DNA of 23,856 nucleotides from an uncultured Candidatus Melainabacteria bacterium (GTDB lineage Bacteria > Cyanobacteriota > Vampirovibrionia > Gastranaerophilales > Gastranaerophilaceae). Location: the NCBI GenBank assembly GCA_934717895.1, contig CAKUZO010000024.1, positions 1-23,856 of the forward strand, read 5' to 3'. The position numbers and the translations under genes were made by a program. The notes under the pieces are model-generated. The model saw nothing but the letters and a program-made list of their open reading frames with translations, was not told the origin of the DNA and searched no databases. This document shows positions 23,312 to 23,856 of the stretch, piece by piece. How positions within the stretch are numbered: the first letter of the stretch is position 1; each line of letters starts with the position of its first letter.

Positions 23312-23638
23312 ATGACTTTTTTAGCATTAGATGCACAGAAAAATTTGTTTACATTACAAAAGAGCCAACTGCAATTTGAACAGACTCTTGTTATGAGCAG
23401 ATGTAATTATATTACAAAACAAATGGGTTACAGAGCACAAGAATTGGAAGATACTGGTGTTGATACAGACGACGATCCGACTTATGTAGCACTTCAACAG
23501 GAAGAGTCGTATCTGGAAACCCGACAGGATTCACTGGATTCTCAGATTAGTTTGATGGAAAACGAAATTTCAGGTTTGAAAACTCTTGTTCAAAATAACA
23601 TCAAATCAGCTTGTACATTGAACTTAATCGGCGGATAG
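23312..23638 (+). CDS. hypothetical helical protein, 108 aa
   Basis: I do not recognise the family. It has an excellent ribosome site (AAGGAGAGATGAG) and an intact frame. The first 40 residues are a probable amphipathic helix ('LDAQKNLFTLQKSQLQFEQTLVMSRCNYITKQMG'). An acidic loop follows ('DTGVDTDDDP', about 48-57), then a coiled coil (about 58-95) and a short hydrophobic tail ending Gly-Gly. The helix-loop-helix layout resembles small filament, needle or inner-rod-type subunits, but there is no sequence proof. A TTGACA box at 23204-23209 lacks a good -10 partner. Confidence 0.72.
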   Translation: MTFLALDAQKNLFTLQKSQLQFEQTLVMSRCNYITKQMGYRAQELEDTGVDTDDDPTYVALQQEESYLETRQDSLDSQISLMENEISGLKTLVQNNIKSACTLNLIGG

Positions 23639-23721
23639 TAAATTAAGTCCAACGCGGACAGCGTGAACTTTTTATGGAAAAAGTTCCACAAAAACAGCCA
23701 CACGCTTCATTCGCTAATCGA

Positions 23722-23753
23722 CTGGATTGCTTCGCTAATCGCTCGCAATGACG
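23722..23753 (+). repeat. CTGGATTGCTTCGCT...CTCGCAATGACG repeat, copy 3
   Basis: An imperfect palindrome (ATTGC...GCAAT ends) related to the units at 19104 and 19340 by paired changes in the two arms. It is preceded by a partial duplicate, TTCATTCGCTAATCG (23706-23720). The GTCATTGCGAGCGA-type word is known to be widespread in intergenic DNA of unrelated bacteria. Confidence 0.75.
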
Positions 23754-23794
23754 TGAACAGCAATTACTTTCGTCATTCTAAAACACAAAAAACA

Positions 23795-23856
23795 TTACTT
23801 TCCTGCCAATTCAACCGTATTAAGCATCAAAGATGCAATAGTCATTGGGCCTACAC
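23795..23856 (-). CDS. folD: 3' end of folD (methylenetetrahydrofolate dehydrogenase/cyclohydrolase), partial
   Basis: The - strand encodes 'VGPMTIASLMLNTVELAGK' followed by TAA. This is the C-terminal signature of FolD (usual form GGVGPMTxAMLxxNT), the enzyme that interconverts methylene-, methenyl- and 10-formyl-tetrahydrofolate. The rest of the gene lies beyond the window edge. Its 10-formyl product is a substrate of PurH, encoded about 1.4 kb away on the same strand. Confidence 0.8.
   Translation of the reverse strand, partial: VGPMTIASLMLNTVELAGK

Overview
The window is a low-GC chromosomal segment from a diderm bacterium. It carries flagellar export genes, a complete minCDE set, outer-membrane biogenesis genes (an Skp/OmpH-like chaperone and a TpsB-like barrel) and an atpD-atpC pair standing apart from the other ATP synthase genes. 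A beta-epsilon two-gene unit is the arrangement typical of the cyanobacterial lineage. With flagellar genes, low GC and no photosynthetic genes, this points to a non-photosynthetic cyanobacterial relative (Vampirovibrionia/Melainabacteria, Gastranaerophilales-like). That placement is an inference; no rRNA gene is present to test it.

Layout: (1) 1-3.9 kb, + strand: a flagellar switch protein with two SpoA domains, then fliO, fliP, fliQ and fliR, closed by a bidirectional terminator. (2) 4.0-6.5 kb, - strand: minC-minD-minE, with a long linker in MinC and a long acidic tail on MinE. (3) 6.5-7.5 kb, - strand: a lysozyme/transglycosylase-like protein with a Phe/Met/Pro-rich N-terminus. (4) 7.6-9.5 kb, + strand: an NrtR-like Nudix regulator, secG, a repeat-bearing gap and a short-chain dehydrogenase. 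(5) 9.65-12.9 kb, + strand: the flagellar export ATPase fliI, apparently leaderless, then atpD-atpC. (6) 13.0-13.9 kb: a promoter-to-terminator structured RNA of about 185 nt that looks like 6S RNA, then an endonuclease III gene. (7) 13.9-16.0 kb: a large protein with a calpain-like cysteine-protease core (- strand) and a small divergent unknown gene (+). (8) 16.1-18.8 kb: divergent skp/ompH-like and tpsB-like genes, each with a good promoter. (9) 18.83-19.45 kb: a gene-free stretch packed with inverted and dispersed repeats. (10) 19.45-22.4 kb: dCMP deaminase, a glycosyltransferase and a divergent purH. (11) 22.5-23.6 kb: two small coiled-coil proteins of unknown function. The window ends in the 3' end of folD (- strand).

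The flagellar core export gate (FliO/P/Q/R), the switch protein and the ATPase FliI belong to one machine, although fliI is unlinked and flhA/flhB are not here. MinCDE positions the division site. Skp and the TpsB-like barrel belong to outer-membrane assembly or secretion. Most other genes are housekeeping (SecG, ATP synthase, PurH, FolD, dCMP deaminase, Nth).

The least expected items are the calpain-like protease, the muralytic enzyme with an unusual N-terminus, the tails on MinE, MinC and FliQ, the PurH lacking hallmark motifs, the consensus promoter ending exactly at the fliI start codon, and the composite repeat region. I found no CRISPR array, tRNA, rRNA, transposase or prophage cluster.
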